Shown here piece by piece: positions 37,795 to 41,190 of a stretch of DNA of 41,190 bases. Source of the DNA: Neosynechococcus sphagnicola sy1 (GTDB lineage Bacteria; Cyanobacteriota; Cyanobacteriia; Neosynechococcales; Neosynechococcaceae); the NCBI RefSeq assembly GCF_000775285.1, contig NZ_JJML01000008.1:1-41190 (forward strand), written 5' to 3'. The notes under the pieces are model-generated. The model was not told the origin of the DNA. It searched no databases and saw only the letters and a program-made list of their open reading frames with translations. The position numbers were made by a program, and so were the translations under genes. Position 1 is the stretch's first letter. Each line of letters begins with the position of its first letter.

Positions 37795-39325
37795 TTATCG
37801 AGGTCGTCCCAGGGTGGTGATGTAGAGAACGGCCTCATCCACGGGAATTCCCAGAACTTCGTTCACCTGATTATCAAAGAAGCCCCCAATGCCGCTAACT
37901 CCCAAACCCAAGTGCAACGCGGCCAGATTGAGGCGCTGCCCCAAATGCCCCGCATCTAGATGCAAATAGCGATAGGCACGATCGCCATACTGCGTCACTG
38001 CGGCGGACAAATCAGCGGTGTGAAATAAGACCACCCCGGCATCCCGCCCGAGTTCTTGCCCTAAACACAGGTAGTAGAGGTCTTGGCGGAAGTTCTTGAA
38101 CCGGATCTGCCGCAGTTCCTGAGCCTGGGGCGCGTAGTAATAGCATCCCGCGTCTAAACCCGTAACCGCAGAGACGGCAAGAAAGGTCTGAATCAAATTC
38201 AGGTCACAGTAGTCTGGTTCAGGGTTCAGACCCTGCGCCTGGTAGTGCTGGGGTTGATAGGTGAAGTCCAGGAGGGATTGAAGCTCTTCTAGGGTCAGGG
38301 ATAACCCGTTATAGGCTCGGGTCGATCGCCGCTTCAAGATCGTTTGCTCCAGATCACCGAGGTGGTCACCCCAGGGGATGGGCTGGGTAGCCATGGCTAC
38401 CTTGAGACAAAAGGGGAAATTGTATGTGTCATCAGGGGTTGGGAGGCTGTCCCCCTCTCCCCAACGGGGCAGACTGTCGAGACTGATCTGAGTCTGCTGG
38501 TGCAGATAGCTGAGTAAGGCTCCCTCTGGCAGCAGGGGGTAGTTGGTTTGGGTGGCGGAAGGGAGTACCGTCGGCAACGCTGGCTGGGACGGTGGCTGCT
38601 GCTGCATCTCTGAGAGGGCTAGAACTGTGAAGACACCTTCCTGTTCGGCATCCAGATAGAGTAGCTGGTTCACGGCAGCATCGGCAAAGCCGGCAATTAA
38701 GTGGGGACAAAAACCATTGATGGCACTGGCTAACTCAATATTGCCCAGGAGATGGCCGGTGTCGAGGCAAATGCGGCGATAGGCTCGGTCTTGATAGCGC
38801 CATGCAGAACGGTAGAAAATCGCGGTCGTGGCGATCGCGAACTGGGTGGGTTCCAGAGCCGGATGGTGAAAACAAGCCGCTTGTAAACCTGACCAGACCT
38901 CACTGTCCCAAAAGTGAAGCAGGGTGTGGGTTTTCGGTTGATAGTGATACAGCCCTGGCGGCAGGTGCGGGGTGCCCCTGGAGAGCAGATAGACTTCCGC
39001 TGGATAGAGTCCTCCCGCAGAGGGGGCTGCCCGCAGGTAGAGCGGCTCCCCGCTGATCGTTGGTATCCGAGCGGTCAGACCATAACTGCAAAATAACAGG
39101 CGAGATAATCGTTGCCACCAGACTGTGGCCAGGTCATCGATCTACCCCGGCCTGATGATCCGTCAGGTAGGGCTTTAAATTAATGGGAGTTCCGAGCTTG
39201 TAATCCTTGAAAGGACTGGGCTGCTGATCCCAATCCAGACCCTGACTTTTAGCCGCCAGGGTTTGGGGATCGTACTTGGTACGTTCGTGGTAGTGCTGGG
39301 CAATGGAGAGGGACAGTTCCGGCAT
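37795..39325 (-). CDS. Two-domain SagB/ThcOx-type nitroreductase (one frameshift)
   Basis: The protein is an FMN-type nitroreductase of the SagB/ThcOx group, whose characterised members oxidise azolines to azoles in peptide natural products; most cyanobacterial relatives are uncharacterised. Domain 1 (about residues 1-270) has QHYHERTKYDP, LFCSYGLTARI, YLRAAPSAGGLYPAEVYLL and RICLDTGHLLGNIELASAI. Domain 2 (about 275-509) has LKRRSTRAYNGLSLTLEELQ, RYLHLDAGHLGQRLNLAALH and GIGGFFDNQVNEVLGIP. The frame changes near 39135-39145: YLTDHQAGVD ends one frame and LATVWWQRLSRLLF starts the next. One surplus base in GATCGATGACC, not a long homopolymer, explains it. Total length is about 509 residues. 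It lies 68 bases downstream of pilQ on the same strand. No RiPP precursor or cyclodehydratase gene is visible. Confidence 0.82.
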
Positions 39326-39393
39326 AGCAAAGGGGTAACAGCAATGGCTTGATCTTGGCACGTTCACGACTGCCACTGCCAAGGGGGCGTCAG

Positions 39394-41190
39394 TTAAGGG
39401 CGGCTGGGGTTGAGGACGCGATCGCGCTGGATGATGCGGTTCGCATTGGGACTTGGGGTATAACCATACCCAAACGTTGCCCGATCGGAATCATCTACCA
39501 CTTGGGGTGTCAGGAGAACAATCACTTCCTGTCGCTGGTTGGTCTTACTGGTTTGCCGAAACAGGGCTCCCAAGAGGGGAATATCGCCCAGAATCGGCAC
39601 TTTGGAGACCGCGACCCGATCTGACTCCTGAATGATTCCAGACAAGATCAGGGTTTGGTTATCTCGCAGGCGAATTTGACCAGAGGTGAGGCTGCGCTGG
39701 GAGAGCAGGGTAATCACCCCATCCGGAGTAATTTGGGAACCGGAGGGAGCCGAAACCGTGGGGGCAACCGAAAGAGAAACAAAGCCATTGTCATCAATGC
39801 GATCTACCTTAATGGACAGGGTCAGTCCCGCCTGTTTGATGATCGGTTCCCGACTTTGCAGACTGGTGCCAATGGAGCCAGTTGCGGTGGTCTCTTGGCG
39901 AATTTGGAAGCCGCCGAAGACTTCCTGGGTGAGGTTGACCACCGCCGTCTGTCCCTCCTGCACGGTGAGGGTCGGGTCAGTGAGAATCTTGGCATTGCCA
40001 CTCTGCACTTGGGCTTGTAACTGGGAGAGAAATCGCGTGGGATATTGGAAAAAGCTAGGTAGTCCAAAGGTGACGGAGGAGGGAGTGACAATCGGGGTCG
40101 AGGAGCCAGCGGCAAAGGTGGTCGATCCGGGAGAGAAACTGGTGACTCCAGGAGCCAGGGGGTTTCCTCCTTCTCCTAGGGGTGGCGTGCCCTGGGAAGG
40201 CAGGGTTCCAGAGGCAAAGGGCGATATAAACGGTTGACCATTGACATAGGGATTGGCAATCACAGGGGGGCTGACCACACTGCTGGTGGTGGTGGTTGCG
40301 GTGGGGGGCGTGGTGCCCCCAAAGTTGAGGACTGCTGTGCCGCCATCGTTGACAAAAAAAGCTGTCATTGACACCGAAGGAAAAAACTGCTGGTGCTATC
40401 GTTCATCGCCAGGAGGTTCACATCCACGATCCGGACGTTGACCACTACTTGGCGACGCCGGGTATCGAGTTGCACCAGTTGATTGGTGGCGATCGCAATG
40501 TTGCGGGGAGAACCGATGAGGGTAATGGAGTTGGTGCGTTCGTCGCCAATGGCCTGCATTCCCCGCAGCAACGGTTGCGAGTCCTGGTAGCTAATCCGCT
40601 GGGTCTCAATCTTGGTTTCGGTCACCGTGGTGGAAGTGACGCTTCCGGGGACGGTTCCTGGAATATTGCCGCCATTATTATCCCCTGGGTTCACAGCCGC
40701 TCCCACGGGTAACGCATTGACGGTGGTTACCTGCCGTTCTCGACTGATGGCGCTTTCAGCCCCCATGGCCACCAGAAAGTTGAGGGCGACCCCCACGGTT
40801 ACCTGATTCAGACGCAGGGTCCGTACCACCACATCCCGCGCTAGATTGGGCAACTTTGGCCCCACAAAAACCGTGCGCCCGACGCGATTGGCTTCCAGAT
40901 TACTGATGTGCAAGATGTGGTTGAAAACCATTCTGGATCGACTCATCCTCAATATCAATGGAAATCCTCGGCCCCTCTGGGTTACCAGCACCGGGGGGCG
41001 GCGGCTGACCCGGAAGGGCTTCTGACCCTTCCCCAGAATAGGCAAAGTTTAATCCGGCAGCCCGCACCAATAACGCTAGGACATCCCTGGCAGGGGTGTC
41101 CCGCAAGACCAGGCGGGCAATGCGCTCATTGCTTCCGAGATTCACAGGGACAGCGGTGGCATCCACAGCAGAGACTGCCAAGTCACCGAC
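39394..41190 (-). CDS. pilQ: Type IV pilus secretin PilQ, 5' end outside the window (three frameshifts)
   Basis: PilQ forms the outer-membrane pore for type IV pili, used in cyanobacteria for motility and DNA uptake. The visible part has a secretin/TonB N-terminal-like domain (IARLVLRDTPARDVLALLVR), an N-domain with ANRVGRTVFVGPKLPNLARD and ERTNSITLIGSPRNIAIATN, and the secretin core (KILTDPTLTVQEGQTAVVNL, SQITPDGVITLL, KVPILGDIPLLGALFRQ, RQEVIVLLTPQVVDD). The frame is broken three times. The first is at 40924-40929 (restored IQNGFNHILHISNLEANRVG or with QNVFN), the second at the T6 run 40381-40386 (restored NDSTSSFSFGVNDS), and the third at the T7 run 40354-40360 (restored NDSFFVNDGGTAVLNFGG). 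A Gly/Ser/Pro/Thr-rich insert (about 150 bases from 40100) lies before the core. About 597 residues are present. Confidence 0.93.

Noticed and set aside
39686-40237. A 183-codon plus-strand frame over pilQ
   Set aside because: It is antisense to the secretin core, which is clearly coding despite the frameshifts.

Overview
The window is chromosomal DNA from a cyanobacterium. The octamer GCGATCGC (HIP1) recurs across it, GATCGC-type sites are dense inside genes, and the gene set is cyanobacterial: CrtH-type carotenoid isomerase, a DUF3153 lipoprotein, a CobH-type precorrin isomerase, PilQ, a GAF-type kinase and a phasin-like protein. The species cannot be resolved from the sequence alone.

Layout, left to right. 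(1) 1-1760: remains of an IS630 transposase, then an intact TnpB (IS200/IS605-type) element whose right-end hairpin forms the last codons of the next gene. (2) 1724-5593, minus strand: a polysaccharide export operon in transcription order OPX/Wza-like, Wzz-like co-polymerase, Wzy/ligase-like membrane protein. It is preceded by a GspE/PilB-like protein without the ATPase module (5711-7114). (3) 7631-13071: DUF3153 lipoprotein, carotenoid isomerase, seryl-tRNA synthetase, a conserved membrane protein and precorrin-8X methylmutase. (4) 13396-17846, minus strand: an RND efflux pair (lipoprotein adaptor, then inner-membrane pump). (5) 18451-22551, plus strand: a DUF815 AAA+ ATPase overlapping an SbcC/Rad50-like ATPase that has no CxxC zinc hook. 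(6) 22596-26372: phasin-like protein, dihydrofolate reductase, alpha/beta hydrolase, DnaJ-like chaperone and Hsp20. (7) 26660-32377: an AT-rich YdeI-family gene, the C-terminal remnant of a SWIM-associated protein, a glycogen debranching enzyme, and a tight pair of a membrane beta-propeller-like protein and a PaaK-like adenylating enzyme. (8) 32388-37778: DUF58 protein, TypA/BipA GTPase, an 825-base gene-poor stretch with a long perfect palindrome, and a GAF histidine-kinase-like protein lacking the phospho-acceptor histidine. (9) 37795-41190, minus strand: a two-domain SagB/ThcOx-type nitroreductase downstream of a 5'-truncated pilQ secretin gene.

The most general observation is about sequence quality. 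Eleven genes are split by single-base excesses (13 sites in total), nearly all inside homopolymer runs, and they include core genes such as typA, cobH, crtH and pilQ. Removing one base at each site restores a full-length family-like protein. I therefore annotate these as one gene each and read the breaks as probable sequencing or assembly over-calls, not pseudogenes. The exception is the IS630 transposase, where a base is missing.

No CRISPR array, rRNA or tRNA gene was recognised. No complete new system is proven. The best candidates for further work are the DUF815/SbcC-like pair, the propeller/PaaK-like pair, the ATPase-less PilB-like protein and the nitroreductase behind pilQ.
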